Assembly (NCBI RefSeq): GCF_024213195.1
Contig: NZ_JANAVF010000014.1
Span: 1-64,000 of the forward strand
DNA from: Streptomyces sp. TBY4
Lineage (GTDB): Bacteria; Actinomycetota; Actinomycetes; Streptomycetales; Streptomycetaceae
Reading direction: 5' to 3'
Length of the DNA stretch: 64,000 nt
Shown here: one piece after another, positions 43,382-52,078 of the stretch
Layout: each line of letters begins with the position of its first letter
Numbering within the stretch: the first letter of the stretch is position 1
Translations under genes and position numbers: made by a program
The notes under the pieces: generated by a model
What the model saw: the letters and a program-made list of their open reading frames with translations, nothing else
Told to the model about the DNA's origin: nothing
The model's database searches: none

Positions 43382-43719
43382 TGTCCACCCTGCCCGTCTA
43401 CACCTGGCGCCTGGCCCCCGACGGCCTGGCCACCCGCCGCCAGCTCCGCGCGGCCGGCCTCCGCCCCGGCGGACAGGACGTCGTCGCCCAGGTGGAACGG
43501 CCCCGCTACCGGCGCGGGCCGCTGATCGCCTTCCTCTACCGGATAGAGCTGGCCCGCCCGGTCCGCCCCATGACCCCGGCCAAGGCCGCAGCTCTGGCGA
43601 AGGCCAACACGGCCCGCCGTACCTGCCCGCACTGCCGTCGCGATGCCGGGTACGTGATCCCGGCCTCGCTCGGCATGTGCGTCCCCTGCGCGTACCCCGA
43701 AGACCAGCACGCCGCCTGA
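43381..43719 (+). CDS. RRQRL-type zinc-binding element protein
   Basis: 112 residues; ATG overlaps the previous stop by 1 nt. The N-terminal LATRRQLRAAGLRPGGQ is the RRQRL-like segment, and the C-terminal TCPHCRRDAGYVIP with CVPCAYPED gives two C-x-x-C knuckles for one zinc. A basic stretch with RPVRPMTPAKAAALAKAN lies between. Such proteins are found in actinobacterial elements next to transfer genes; their activity is unknown. It ends the coupled block begun at 41971 and is followed by a strong hairpin. Confidence 0.65.
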   Translation: MSTLPVYTWRLAPDGLATRRQLRAAGLRPGGQDVVAQVERPRYRRGPLIAFLYRIELARPVRPMTPAKAAALAKANTARRTCPHCRRDAGYVIPASLGMCVPCAYPEDQHAA

Positions 43720-43730
43720 ACCACTCAGCA

Positions 43731-43771
43731 GGGCCCGGCCGCCAGCCTCCTACAGCGTCGGCCGGGCCCTC
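43731..43771 (+). terminator. Intercistronic hairpin 2
   Basis: AGGGCCCGGCC (43731-43741) pairs with GGCCGGGCCCT (43761-43771), then TCTTCTCCCC; 11 bp after a stop and 26 bp before the next ATG. Confidence 0.6.
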
Positions 43772-43797
43772 TTCTCCCCTGAAGGAGCACGTTCAGC

Positions 43798-45420
43798 ATG
43801 ACCGAGACGACCGTCGAACCGCAGGCTCCACCCCAAGAAGCCACCAGCGCCCCTGCCCTGGCCGAGACAAGCGCGTCCACCCCCGCGAAGGAGGTGGAGC
43901 ACACCGCCGGGGGCTACCCCGTGGTGCCGCTGTCCCTGTCCGGGACGAACACCGCGGCCGGACTGCTGGCCACGGCCGCGCTGACCGGCGGCCCGATCGC
44001 CGCCGCGATCGCCATGACCGGCGCCGCCGTTCTCGGCACCGCCGCCGCCCACCAGCGCAGCAAGGCCGGGAAGAGGAAGCTCACCTCGAAGGCGACCTCG
44101 ACCCCGGCCAGTACCCGGGCCTCCGGCGGCCGCGCGGGCAGTGGCGGCTTGGGGCGGATCCCGATGCAGCCCCGCACCAGCCCACGAACCGGCAGCAGTG
44201 GCGGTGGCGGGGCCGGATCCCGCAAGAGCGCCGGGAAGGCCCGGCACCGTGCGGGCAATCCGGCCGGCGGCCGGGCCGGTGCCGCCTTCGGTAAGGCGGG
44301 TAGGCCGTCGGCCCGGCAGCGTGCCGTGCAGGCGGCTGGCCGTCTGGCCGGTGGCCGGGCCGGACAGGTTCAGGCTCTGCGCTCGCAGGCCAGGACGCAG
44401 GCCCCGACCCGGTCCGCCGCCCGCACGGCTGCCGTGCAGGCCCGCCGTCAGGTCGCCGACACCCGGCGGGCCGTACGGGCCACCGAGCGTGCAGCAGGAG
44501 TGCGGGCCACCGGCCGCGGCCCGGCGGCCCGCACTCTGGCCAGGGCCATGGGCGGGGCCGCTGCCGTCCGCGACCGGGCCGTCGGCGCCGCACGCTCGAT
44601 ACGGGACCGCAGCGCGGGCCGAGCTGTCGTCGCCGGTCGGGCCGGTGTGCAGGAGGCGGCGCACCGCAGGCGGGTCGCCGCCCTGCAGGCCCCCGCCCAG
44701 AGGGCCGCGCGGCAGGCGCTGCGCCGGTCCGCCGCCCGCTTTCTGGCCCGCCGGGCCGCCGCGGCCGTGCTCGGCGCGGCGCTCGGCGTCCTCGGCATGG
44801 TGACCACCCCCCTCGGCCGCAGGCTCCGCTGGAACTGGCTGATGTTCCCCGGCCGGCGCCTCTACCAGTTCCTCGTCGGCCGGGCCCGCGCCGAGCGCGA
44901 AGAGCGGGACGAGGAGATCCGCGCCCAGCTCGAAGACGACGAGCAGGCCGCCGAAGAACAGGCCCAGACCGAGCGCGCCCAGGACGCCGAGGGCGACCTG
45001 CTCGGCGACACGGCGGCCCGTCCCACCACGCACGTTCCCGCACCTCCCGCCAGCCAAGGAGTAGCTGTGAGCAACGCATCCGGGTTCAGGTTCGAAGAGC
45101 TCGCCGCCGAGATGGAAGCCGCGGCCCAGGCCTACGAGCCGGAGAACGCGATGGAGATCCTCGCGATGATCGAAGGCCTCCCCGAAGCCCTCGCCTCGAT
45201 CGCGAACGTCATGCAGATCCTCGCGGAGCGCTCCGACACCGAGTTCCCGCTGGAGAAGGAAGTCGCCGACGGATTCGCCGACATCTACGGCGCCCTCAAC
45301 TCCGCGACCGCCGTCGCCGAAGACCTCGGACCGGCCTTCCGCAAGGCCCACGAGGCCGACATCGCCCGCCACGAGGACCCCCGCAACGGGCCCGAGGCCG
45401 AGAAGGGCTGGAACGTCTGA
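43798..45420 (+). CDS. Arg/Ala-rich membrane protein upstream of traB (SpdB-like)
   Basis: 540 residues. A short hydrophobic pair lies at about 50-85 (AAGLLATAALTGGPIAAAIAM). Residues 90-320 are extremely Arg/Ala/Gly-rich and strongly basic, then comes a hydrophobic patch (AAAAVLGAALGVLGMV), an acidic coiled coil (AEREERDEEIRAQLEDDEQAAEEQ) and a C-terminal helical domain with FRFEELAAEMEAAAQAYEPENAM. The basic region could bind DNA. Proteins of this composition precede traB in many AICEs and plasmids and act in DNA spread with TraB; I cannot assign a specific activity. Its stop overlaps the traB start by 1 nt. Confidence 0.6.
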   Translation: MTETTVEPQAPPQEATSAPALAETSASTPAKEVEHTAGGYPVVPLSLSGTNTAAGLLATAALTGGPIAAAIAMTGAAVLGTAAAHQRSKAGKRKLTSKATSTPASTRASGGRAGSGGLGRIPMQPRTSPRTGSSGGGGAGSRKSAGKARHRAGNPAGGRAGAAFGKAGRPSARQRAVQAAGRLAGGRAGQVQALRSQARTQAPTRSAARTAAVQARRQVADTRRAVRATERAAGVRATGRGPAARTLARAMGGAAAVRDRAVGAARSIRDRSAGRAVVAGRAGVQEAAHRRRVAALQAPAQRAARQALRRSAARFLARRAAAAVLGAALGVLGMVTTPLGRRLRWNWLMFPGRRLYQFLVGRARAEREERDEEIRAQLEDDEQAAEEQAQTERAQDAEGDLLGDTAARPTTHVPAPPASQGVAVSNASGFRFEELAAEMEAAAQAYEPENAMEILAMIEGLPEALASIANVMQILAERSDTEFPLEKEVADGFADIYGALNSATAVAEDLGPAFRKAHEADIARHEDPRNGPEAEKGWNV

Positions 45421-47504
45421 TGACCACCACTTCCGCCATCAAGCACGAGGGCCTGGCCCTGGATTGGGCCGCAGGCCACGGCCCCATCACCGGCGCCCTC
45501 TCCGCCACCACCGGCGCGTACGCGGTCGCCACCGTCGGCACCCTCGCCCACATGCCCCCGAGCTGGGCGTTGGCCGTCGGGACGGTCGGTGCGATCGGGC
45601 ACACCGCGTCGGGGCTGCGGCAGAAGCTCGCTGCCCGCACGATCGGCGCCCGCGCCGCCTCCTGGCTGCTCGGGTCCGGCTGGACCACATGGGCCCTGGC
45701 CACCGGCCCCCTGAACTGGACCGCCCTCGGCTCCCTCGCCGTGATCGGCGTCGGGATGGGAGCCGCGGCCCGCTCCGTCGGCTTCTACGAGGAAGCCCGC
45801 GAACTCGAAGCCATCGCCCTCGCCGAGCGGCAGGTGGCCCGTGAACTGTCCGCCGACCGGCGGGCCATCGCCGCCGAGTGGGTGGACCGGGTTCAGCGGG
45901 TCTGCGGGATCACCCTGCGGGTCGTGGCGGTCGAGATGTGGCCGACGAACACCGGTTTCACCATCGACGCCGAACTCCCCGCCGGCGGTACCACCTACGA
46001 CCGCATCGCCAAAGAGAACGCCCGCCTCAGCGCGGACGCCCGGCTCCCGCACGGGTGCACCGCCGCAGCCTCCCCGGGGATCGACCAGGGCCGCGTCCTC
46101 ATCGACGTCACCACCGTCAACGTGCTGGCCGCCGAGGTCGCCTACCCGACCGACTACAGCCCTCTGTCGGTCCACACGGGGATCCCGTGGGGGTACCGGA
46201 CGAACGCGGACGCGATCCTCACCTACCTGCGTGAGCAGTGCGCCCTCGTCGTCGGCCCGACCGGCTCCGGTAAGACCAACATGGTCCACGTCATCCTGGC
46301 CGGATTCGCCCGTGCCACCGACATCCTGACCTGGGTCATCGACCTCAACGCCGGATCCGCCGGCCTGCCCTGGGTCCGCCCCGCCATGGACGGGTCGGGG
46401 CAGGGGCAGGCGGTGCGGCCGGGGATCGATTGGCTGGCCGCATCCCACGAGGAGGCCGACCTGATGCTGGATGCCGCGCTGCGGATCGGGCTCTACCGCA
46501 AGCGGGCATACCAGGACCTCATGGCCAAGGCCAACACCGACCTCCTGCCCGTCAGTCACGAGATTCCGCAGATCATGCTGGTCATCGACGAGGGCGCGGA
46601 GATCCTCGTCAGCAACGAGCCCGAGAAGCGGAAGCTCGCGAAGAAGATCCTGGAAGTGATCCGGATGCTCCGCGCAATGGGCATCCGCACCGTCCTGACC
46701 GCGCTCGGCGCGACCGGCGCCGTCCTGGGCAACGTCATGATCCGCCGGGAGGCCAAAACGCGGGTGGTCCTGACCGGCGGGGCGACCGAGGGCATGGACC
46801 TGTCCAAGCTGTTCCCCGGTGGTCGCGGTTTGCGGATTGAGCAGGCGCCCCACAAGGGCACCGGGTTCATGGGCACCCCCGAATCCCCGGCTGGTCTTTT
46901 CGGGACGTGGCGGATCCTGCCCACCCAGATCCGCGACATCGTCCACGCCACCTCGGACCGACACCCCCGCCTGGACGCCGTCTCCGCCAAGGCGGCTGGG
47001 GCCGACTACGCCCGCCGGTGGGACCACGGGCGCACTACCTGGATCAGCAACCACGAACACAGCCTGACCCCGCCCGACACCAGTGGCCCGGCGCCGGCGG
47101 ATCGGACCGTCGGAGGCCTGAACCTCTCCGCCCACCGAGACCAGGCGCCGGCCGTCACCGAGACGGACGGGGTGGACGCCGAGTTCGAGCGGCTCATGTC
47201 CGTCGAGTTCACCACCGCGCCCCAGCCGGAGCCGGAGGAGGAGGCGCCGCGGCGGCCGGGGCTGAACCTGTCCGCGCATCGGAGCGAGAGCGGGCGGGAT
47301 GCCGGTCCGGGCTGGCTGCCGGAAGCGGTCACCGCGATCTACGCCGCTGGAGCCGAGGGCATGAAGCCCGCGGCCGTCGCGGACCTCGTCGGCAAGGACC
47401 GCAAGACCGTCCGCGCCGCCCTCAGGGCCGCCGCTGAACGGGGCGAGCTGGTTTACCGCGACAACGGACCGCACTCGGTCTACGTCCACCCCGACCACGC
47501 CTGA
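45420..47504 (+). CDS. traB: TraB/TraSA-type FtsK-SpoIIIE DNA transfer ATPase
   Basis: 694 residues. Hydrophobic segments in residues 20-125 anchor it. The RecA-like motor has Walker A VVGPTGSGKTNM near 276-287, Walker B IMLVIDEGAEI near 384-394, and a later RMLRAMGIRTVLTALGA segment. The C-terminal 70 residues form a winged helix (AVTAIYAAGAEGMKPAAVADLVGKDRKTVRAAL), comparable to the gamma/TRS-recognising domain of TraB. Such proteins form hexameric pores and move double-stranded DNA into recipient hyphae. The repeat cluster starting 23 bp downstream is the obvious candidate for its DNA recognition site. Confidence 0.9.
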   Translation: MTTTSAIKHEGLALDWAAGHGPITGALSATTGAYAVATVGTLAHMPPSWALAVGTVGAIGHTASGLRQKLAARTIGARAASWLLGSGWTTWALATGPLNWTALGSLAVIGVGMGAAARSVGFYEEARELEAIALAERQVARELSADRRAIAAEWVDRVQRVCGITLRVVAVEMWPTNTGFTIDAELPAGGTTYDRIAKENARLSADARLPHGCTAAASPGIDQGRVLIDVTTVNVLAAEVAYPTDYSPLSVHTGIPWGYRTNADAILTYLREQCALVVGPTGSGKTNMVHVILAGFARATDILTWVIDLNAGSAGLPWVRPAMDGSGQGQAVRPGIDWLAASHEEADLMLDAALRIGLYRKRAYQDLMAKANTDLLPVSHEIPQIMLVIDEGAEILVSNEPEKRKLAKKILEVIRMLRAMGIRTVLTALGATGAVLGNVMIRREAKTRVVLTGGATEGMDLSKLFPGGRGLRIEQAPHKGTGFMGTPESPAGLFGTWRILPTQIRDIVHATSDRHPRLDAVSAKAAGADYARRWDHGRTTWISNHEHSLTPPDTSGPAPADRTVGGLNLSAHRDQAPAVTETDGVDAEFERLMSVEFTTAPQPEPEEEAPRRPGLNLSAHRSESGRDAGPGWLPEAVTAIYAAGAEGMKPAAVADLVGKDRKTVRAALRAAAERGELVYRDNGPHSVYVHPDHA

Positions 47505-47527
47505 ACCGTGCACGGACAGCTACCGGG

Positions 47528-47651
47528 TACTGGGTAGTGGGGCACGCCCCACTACCCAGTAGAACACCCCACTAGCACCCCCACGGGCCCCCAACAGGCC
47601 CTTTCTACTGGGGACCCCACTACCCACTACCCAGTAGCCACACCCCACTAG
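47528..47651. repeat. CCCACTA[C/G] repeat cluster with 16-bp hairpin (clt candidate)
   Basis: The octamer CCCACTAC or CCCACTAG occurs at 47548, 47568, 47616, 47623 and 47644, and inverted at 47534. TACTGGGTAGTGGGGC-AC-GCCCCACTACCCAGTA (47528-47561) is a perfect 16-bp inverted repeat. There is no ORF. Position directly after traB matches the cis-acting locus of transfer in Streptomyces plasmids. Confidence 0.65.
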
Positions 47652-47675
47652 AACCACGCAGAGCGACCACCCACA

Positions 47676-47707
47676 GCGGGCGGCCCCACCATCCCGGGGC
47701 CGCCCGC
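47676..47707 (+). terminator. Intercistronic hairpin 3
   Basis: GCGGGCGGCCCC (47676-47687) pairs with GGGGCCGCCCGC (47696-47707) around ACCATCCC; 20 bp before the next ATG. Confidence 0.55.
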
Positions 47708-47727
47708 ACCGCGTCCAGGAGCCTGCA

Positions 47728-48216
47728 ATGCCCTATGAGCACACGGCCCAGAGCGCCACCCCGGCCACCCGCTACGGGGACCCCATCGTCTACCCGACCA
47801 CGGTCCAGCACCCCCTGATGCTGCCCACCGAACTCCCGGCCGGTGTCGAGATGGTCACCCTGCCGAACGGCTACCGGACCCTCGTCTACACCCACCCCCA
47901 GACCCGCGCGCCCGCCCCGGCCGCGACGCCGGTCCCCGCGTGGGCCAAGACCACCGCCCTGCTCGCCCCGACCGTCGGCGGCGGGATCGCCGCGGCCGGG
48001 TTCGGAATCTCCTACGCCGCCCCGGGACTGATCGCCATGACCGAAGCCCTCTGGGCCGCCATCGCCCTCATCGCCGCCGGCGTCATCGCCCCGATGCTCC
48101 TCCGCGCGGGACGCGGAGCCACCGGCCGGGGTGCGGCGCCCGTGCAGCACGTCACCCAGAACATCAGCGCGTCCGGGATGTTCGGCCGCGCCACCGGAAC
48201 CCTCAACCAACACTGA
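47728..48216 (+). CDS. Small membrane protein of the Spd type
   Basis: 162 residues. After a 70-residue soluble head (with PTELPAGVEMVTLPNGYRTL) two hydrophobic segments follow (ALLAPTVGGGIAAAGFGISYAA and ALWAAIALIAAGVIAPMLL), then a short polar tail. Two-helix proteins of this size next to traB are the spread proteins (SpdB-like) that help plasmid DNA pass hyphal cross-walls. It follows the clt-like repeats and a hairpin, and precedes a very small zinc-finger-like gene by 11 bp. Confidence 0.6.
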   Translation: MPYEHTAQSATPATRYGDPIVYPTTVQHPLMLPTELPAGVEMVTLPNGYRTLVYTHPQTRAPAPAATPVPAWAKTTALLAPTVGGGIAAAGFGISYAAPGLIAMTEALWAAIALIAAGVIAPMLLRAGRGATGRGAAPVQHVTQNISASGMFGRATGTLNQH

Positions 48217-48227
48217 AAGGCCACCCC

Positions 48228-48407
48228 ATGAACCAGGCCCCGCCGCCGCTCTCGGAAGCCATCTCCGACGCGCTCGCCCTCCTCAACGGCAAGCGCACCA
48301 TCCGCTGCCCGCACCCCGGCTGCCGCATCCACATCCGGTACCGCCACGTCACCCCCGACGAGGCCAAGCACCTCATCGACGTGGCCACCGACCACACCCG
48401 CCACTGA
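48228..48407 (+). CDS. Tiny zinc-finger-like protein
   Basis: 59 residues; the ATG at 48228 has GAAAGG upstream and starts 11 bp after the preceding stop. It contains RTIRCPHPGCRIHIRYRHV, in which CPHPGC and nearby His residues could bind one zinc, then an acidic helix. No family recognised. Comparable one-knuckle proteins are frequent between spd and replication genes of AICEs. A hairpin follows 6 bp after its stop. Confidence 0.5.
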   Translation: MNQAPPPLSEAISDALALLNGKRTIRCPHPGCRIHIRYRHVTPDEAKHLIDVATDHTRH

Positions 48408-48413
48408 AACGCC

Positions 48414-48451
48414 GAGAGCGGCCCCGTCTCGCCAAAGTCCGGGCCGCTCTC
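48414..48451 (+). terminator. Intercistronic hairpin 4
   Basis: GAGAGCGGCCC (48414-48424) pairs with GGGCCGCTCTC (48441-48451); 36 bp before the methyltransferase ATG. Confidence 0.55.
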
Positions 48452-48487
48452 GTCTCCCAGCCCTCACAAGAACTGGAGACACCCAGC

Positions 48488-49573
48488 ATGACCCAACCCA
48501 CCGACATCGGGCGAGCCCTCGGCTCCCCACCTCGCATGCTGGCGTTGTGCGCCGGCTACGGCGGTCTGGAGATGGCCCTGACCGCCGGGCTCGGCGGCCA
48601 AGTCGTCGCCTACGCCGAGAACGACCCCCACGCCGCCCGCGTGTTCGCCGCCCACCACACCGGTGTGCCGAACCTCGGCGACATCACGGCCATCGACTGG
48701 CAGAAGGTCCGCGACCTGTACGGGCCGGACCTGATCGGGGCGGGGTTTCCCTGCCGGAACATTTCCAACGCCGGACGAAGGGATGGCATCAATGGCCAGT
48801 GGTCGAAGGTCTGGAAAAACGTCGCTCAGGCTGTGGGCGTCATTCGACCGCGCCACGTCTTCCTGGAAAACGTGGCGGCGCTCCGGTCCCGGGGGCTGGA
48901 CGTCGTCGCCGCGGACCTGGCCGCGCTCGGGTATGACGTCCGGTGGACATGTCTACGAGCTGGTGAGGCCGAGGTCGGCGCCCCGCACCCCCGGGACCGC
49001 TGGTTCGCAGTTGCCCATCCCGCTGATGCCGACCCCCACCTCCTCGGACGGCACTGGCGGCCCTGGCACCAGCCCCAAACGCCGGGGCGGGATGAACCTG
49101 CGGACCGCAGTCACCCGACTCCCGGCCCCGCCGGAAGCCTGAGGCTGCTGCCCACCCCGGCGGCCCGGGACTGGAAGTCCGGAGCCTCCAACCTCCTGGG
49201 CCGCAACGCCCGCCCCCTCAACGAGACCGTCGTCAACCTCCTCGGCCGCGGCCCGGTCGACGTCGGACAGTGGATCGCGGGCGACGGCACTGACTACGGC
49301 CCGGCCATCCGGCGCTGGCAGGACATCACCGGACGCACCGCGCCCTGCCCGACGGAATCCGGGACCCGCGGCAACCGCCGCTTGGCCCCGGCGTTTACCG
49401 AATGGCTGATGGGCCTTCCCGCCGGCTGGGTCACCGCCGTACCCGACCTGCCCCGCAAGGAACAGCTCAAGATCCTCGGCAACGGCGTCATCCCCCAACA
49501 GGCCCACCACGCCTACGCCCAACTCCTCAACGCCCCCACCACCGCGGGACTCGACGTCAGGAGCGCCGCATGA
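48488..49573 (+). CDS. DNA (cytosine-5-)-methyltransferase, orphan
   Basis: 361 residues from the ATG at 48488; the longer frame upstream overlaps the small zinc gene. C5-methyltransferase motifs: I MLALCAGYGGLEMAL, IV GAGFPCRNISNAGRR with catalytic Cys89, VI ENVAAL (Glu127), VIII-like GAPHPRDRWF and X ILGNGVIPQQA. The target-recognition region (about 190-320) is short. No restriction endonuclease gene accompanies it, so protection of element DNA from host restriction on entry, or marking its origin, is more likely than a restriction system. The stop overlaps the prim-pol start. Confidence 0.88.
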   Translation: MTQPTDIGRALGSPPRMLALCAGYGGLEMALTAGLGGQVVAYAENDPHAARVFAAHHTGVPNLGDITAIDWQKVRDLYGPDLIGAGFPCRNISNAGRRDGINGQWSKVWKNVAQAVGVIRPRHVFLENVAALRSRGLDVVAADLAALGYDVRWTCLRAGEAEVGAPHPRDRWFAVAHPADADPHLLGRHWRPWHQPQTPGRDEPADRSHPTPGPAGSLRLLPTPAARDWKSGASNLLGRNARPLNETVVNLLGRGPVDVGQWIAGDGTDYGPAIRRWQDITGRTAPCPTESGTRGNRRLAPAFTEWLMGLPAGWVTAVPDLPRKEQLKILGNGVIPQQAHHAYAQLLNAPTTAGLDVRSAA

Positions 49574-50475
49574 ACGACCTGCTGAAGGCTGCGCTGGCAG
49601 CGGCTGAGCGAGGCTGGCCGGTGTTCCCACTCCGGCCCAGCTCGAAGGTCCCCGCCCTTCACGGAGAGACGAAGTGCCCGCGTACCGGCGCCTGCGCCGA
49701 GAGGCACGCCAAGCCCGAGCAGCGTGCGACCACCGACCCCGACCGGATCCGTACCGCATGGGCCGAAGGCCCGTACAACGTGGGCCTGGCCACGGGCCCG
49801 GCCGGCCTCGTCGTCATCGACCTCGACCCGCCCAAGCCGACCGATCCGCCCGGCACCCAGAGCGGCGCGCAGATCCTTGACGCGCTCTGCCAAGCGACCG
49901 GCGAGCAGGTGCCGGGCACGTACACGGTGGCCACGCCGTCCGGCGGGATCCACCTGTACTTCACCGCCCCGGCCGGGGCGACGATGCGCAGCACGCAGGA
50001 CATCCTCGGCAGGCACATCGACACCCGGGCCTGGGGCGGCTACGTCGTTGCCCCCGGCAGCACCACCCCCGCCGGCACGTACACCGTCACCGACGACCAG
50101 CCCCTGGCGCCGCTTCCGGCCTGGCTCCAAGTGAAGCTCGCCGAGCCGCCCCGGATCATCGCCCGCCCGGCCGTCACCGCCGCCCGGCTCCCGAGCGGTG
50201 GCCGTCGGGCCTCCTACGTGATGGCAGCTCTGCGGAACGAGGAGGAGGCCGTTGCCGACGCACCTGAGGGGCACCGGAACAAGGTGCTCGTGCGGGCCGC
50301 CCGCGCTCTGGGGCGGCTGATCGCGTCCGGCGACCTCGACCGCGGGGAGGTTGAGGAGGCTCTTAGCAGGGGGGCGTTCGCGGCCGGACTCAAGCCGTAC
50401 GAGTACCGCTCCGCGATCACCAGCGCCCTCAACTGGTCCATCAGCAACAACCCCGGCACCCGGCGGACGGCATGA
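49570..50475 (+). CDS. Bifunctional DNA primase/polymerase (prim-pol)
   Basis: 301 residues, ATG overlapping the methyltransferase stop (ATGA). Archaeo-eukaryotic primase features: GWPVFPLRPSSKVPAL at residues 17-32, NVGLATGPAGLVVIDLD with the metal-binding D-x-D, TVATPSGGIHLYFTAP and AWGGYVVAPGS. The C-terminal 90 residues are helical. In AICEs of this class prim-pol replaces RepSA as initiator of element replication before transfer. It is followed immediately by a small gene and the DUF3631 ATPase, which complete the replication set. Confidence 0.88.
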   Translation: MNDLLKAALAAAERGWPVFPLRPSSKVPALHGETKCPRTGACAERHAKPEQRATTDPDRIRTAWAEGPYNVGLATGPAGLVVIDLDPPKPTDPPGTQSGAQILDALCQATGEQVPGTYTVATPSGGIHLYFTAPAGATMRSTQDILGRHIDTRAWGGYVVAPGSTTPAGTYTVTDDQPLAPLPAWLQVKLAEPPRIIARPAVTAARLPSGGRRASYVMAALRNEEEAVADAPEGHRNKVLVRAARALGRLIASGDLDRGEVEEALSRGAFAAGLKPYEYRSAITSALNWSISNNPGTRRTA

Positions 50476-50825
50476 GCGCCCGCGAACACCCCCCGGCTAA
50501 CAGCCCTGCCCCCACCCCCACCGGGATCAAGTCCGCCGAACCGGCCCCGGCCACGGACGGCAATAGCGCGCCGAAGGTCGTCGCCGAAGGCGTCCTTTCA
50601 TCCGTTCGCCTGAACCCGTGCTTCGACGACGGGCGTCGGCCCGTCGCCTGGCTCCACATCACCGCACCCGGACGAGGAGTCACACCCTCCGCCCGCTCGT
50701 GGTGCTCGTGCGGACGGGACCTCTTCGCCGCCGGCCAGACCCGCGCGCTCGCGCTGATCGACGACCACGTGCGCCACCGCACCGCCTGCCCCCAGCTCGT
50801 ATCCCAGGAAGGGAAGGCCGCCTGA
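50472..50825 (+). CDS. Small element protein with cysteine cluster
   Basis: 117 residues; ATG overlaps the prim-pol stop and its stop overlaps the DUF3631 start, so the three are strictly coupled. A 40-residue Pro/Ala/Thr-rich head precedes WLHITAPGRG, ARSWCSCGRDLF and HRTACPQL. The C-S-C-G and C-P with nearby His residues suggest one zinc. Family not recognised. Location between primase and ATPase suggests a replication accessory. Confidence 0.55.
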   Translation: MSAREHPPANSPAPTPTGIKSAEPAPATDGNSAPKVVAEGVLSSVRLNPCFDDGRRPVAWLHITAPGRGVTPSARSWCSCGRDLFAAGQTRALALIDDHVRHRTACPQLVSQEGKAA

Positions 50826-52078
50826 TGAGCGACCACAAGCCCACGGTCGCGCCCATCGACGGGGCCGCCCTGCTCGACGAGGTGGAAGCCTTCCACCGCC
50901 GGTTCAACATCTTCCCGCGCGAGGCCGCCTACGTCGCCGTGACGTTGTGGGACGCGCACGCGCACCTGCTCGACGCCTTCGACGCCACCCCGCGGATCGC
51001 GTTCCTCTCCCCGGAGCCCGGTTCCGGCAAGAGCCGTGCCCTGGACGTGATCGAGACCCTCGTGCCCAACTCCATGGCCGCGGTGGACGCCTCGCAGTCC
51101 GCGCTGTTCCGGTCCGTCGCCGGAGTCGAAGGGGAACGGCCCACGATCCTCTTCGACGAGATCGACACCATCTTCGGCCCCAAGGCCGCTGGCGATGAGA
51201 ACCTGCGCAAGTTCCTCAACGCCGGTCACACCCGGGGTCGGAAGATGTACCGGTGCGTCGGGGAGGGCACAAACCAGACGGTGGAAGGCTTCCCCGCCTA
51301 CTGCGCCGTCGCTCTCGCGGGACTCGGCTCCCTGCCCGACACCGTCTTCACCCGCTCCGTCATCATCCGGATGCGCAAGAAGGCCCCCAACGAGAAGTGC
51401 GAGCCCTGGCGGGAACGCATCCACAAGAAGCAGGGCAACGCCCTGCGCGACCGCCTCGCAGCCTGGACCGAATCCATCCGTGAGCAGGTCACCGGGTCCT
51501 GGCCCACCATGCCCGACGGAGTCAGCGACCGGCCGGCCGACGTCTGGGAACCCCTCCTCTCCGTCGCCGAAGCAGCCGGAGGCGACTGGCCGAGCCGAAC
51601 CCGCGCCGCATGCCTCGAACTGGTCGCCGCCGCCAAGGAGAACGACGCCTCCTCCCTCGGCATCCGCCTGCTGATCGACCTGCGCGACCACGTCTTCCAC
51701 GGCCAGGAGCGGGTGCCGACCGCAGCCATCCTCGAATGCCTCCTCCGCATGGACGACGCCCCCTGGGCCGACATGGACGGCAAGCCCCTCACCTCCCGAG
51801 CCCTGTCCCAGATGCTCGGCCAGTACGTCACCTCGGCCAACAAGCCCATCAAGCCCCGCGGGATCCGAGTCGGCTCCGCGACCCCCAAGGGCTACTACGC
51901 CGAAGACCTGGCCGATGCCTGGGCCCGCTACTGCCCCCCGCACCTCCAGAAGTCCGCAACAGCCGCCACAGCCGCCACACCGCAGGTCAGCGGGGGTGAA
52001 TCTGTGGCGGATACCGCCACAGCCATCCGCCACACGCACGCGGAAACCGCCACACCGCTCTTCTCCGTCGCCGGATAG
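50825..52078 (+). CDS. DUF3631 replication-associated ATPase
   Basis: 417 residues; ATG overlaps the preceding stop by 1 nt. It has a P-loop, FLSPEPGSGKSRALDVI near residues 59-75, and Walker B TILFDEIDTIFG near 115. The C-terminal DUF3631 helical domain contains WEPLLSVAEAAGGDWP. Such proteins accompany prim-pol in Streptomyces elements and are presumed helicase or loader components. The last 40 residues (SATAATAATPQ and onwards) are low-complexity because the coding sequence carries five CCGCCACA iterons and one inverted copy, suggesting that DNA function shapes this tail. Confidence 0.8.
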   Translation: MSDHKPTVAPIDGAALLDEVEAFHRRFNIFPREAAYVAVTLWDAHAHLLDAFDATPRIAFLSPEPGSGKSRALDVIETLVPNSMAAVDASQSALFRSVAGVEGERPTILFDEIDTIFGPKAAGDENLRKFLNAGHTRGRKMYRCVGEGTNQTVEGFPAYCAVALAGLGSLPDTVFTRSVIIRMRKKAPNEKCEPWRERIHKKQGNALRDRLAAWTESIREQVTGSWPTMPDGVSDRPADVWEPLLSVAEAAGGDWPSRTRAACLELVAAAKENDASSLGIRLLIDLRDHVFHGQERVPTAAILECLLRMDDAPWADMDGKPLTSRALSQMLGQYVTSANKPIKPRGIRVGSATPKGYYAEDLADAWARYCPPHLQKSATAATAATPQVSGGESVADTATAIRHTHAETATPLFSVAG

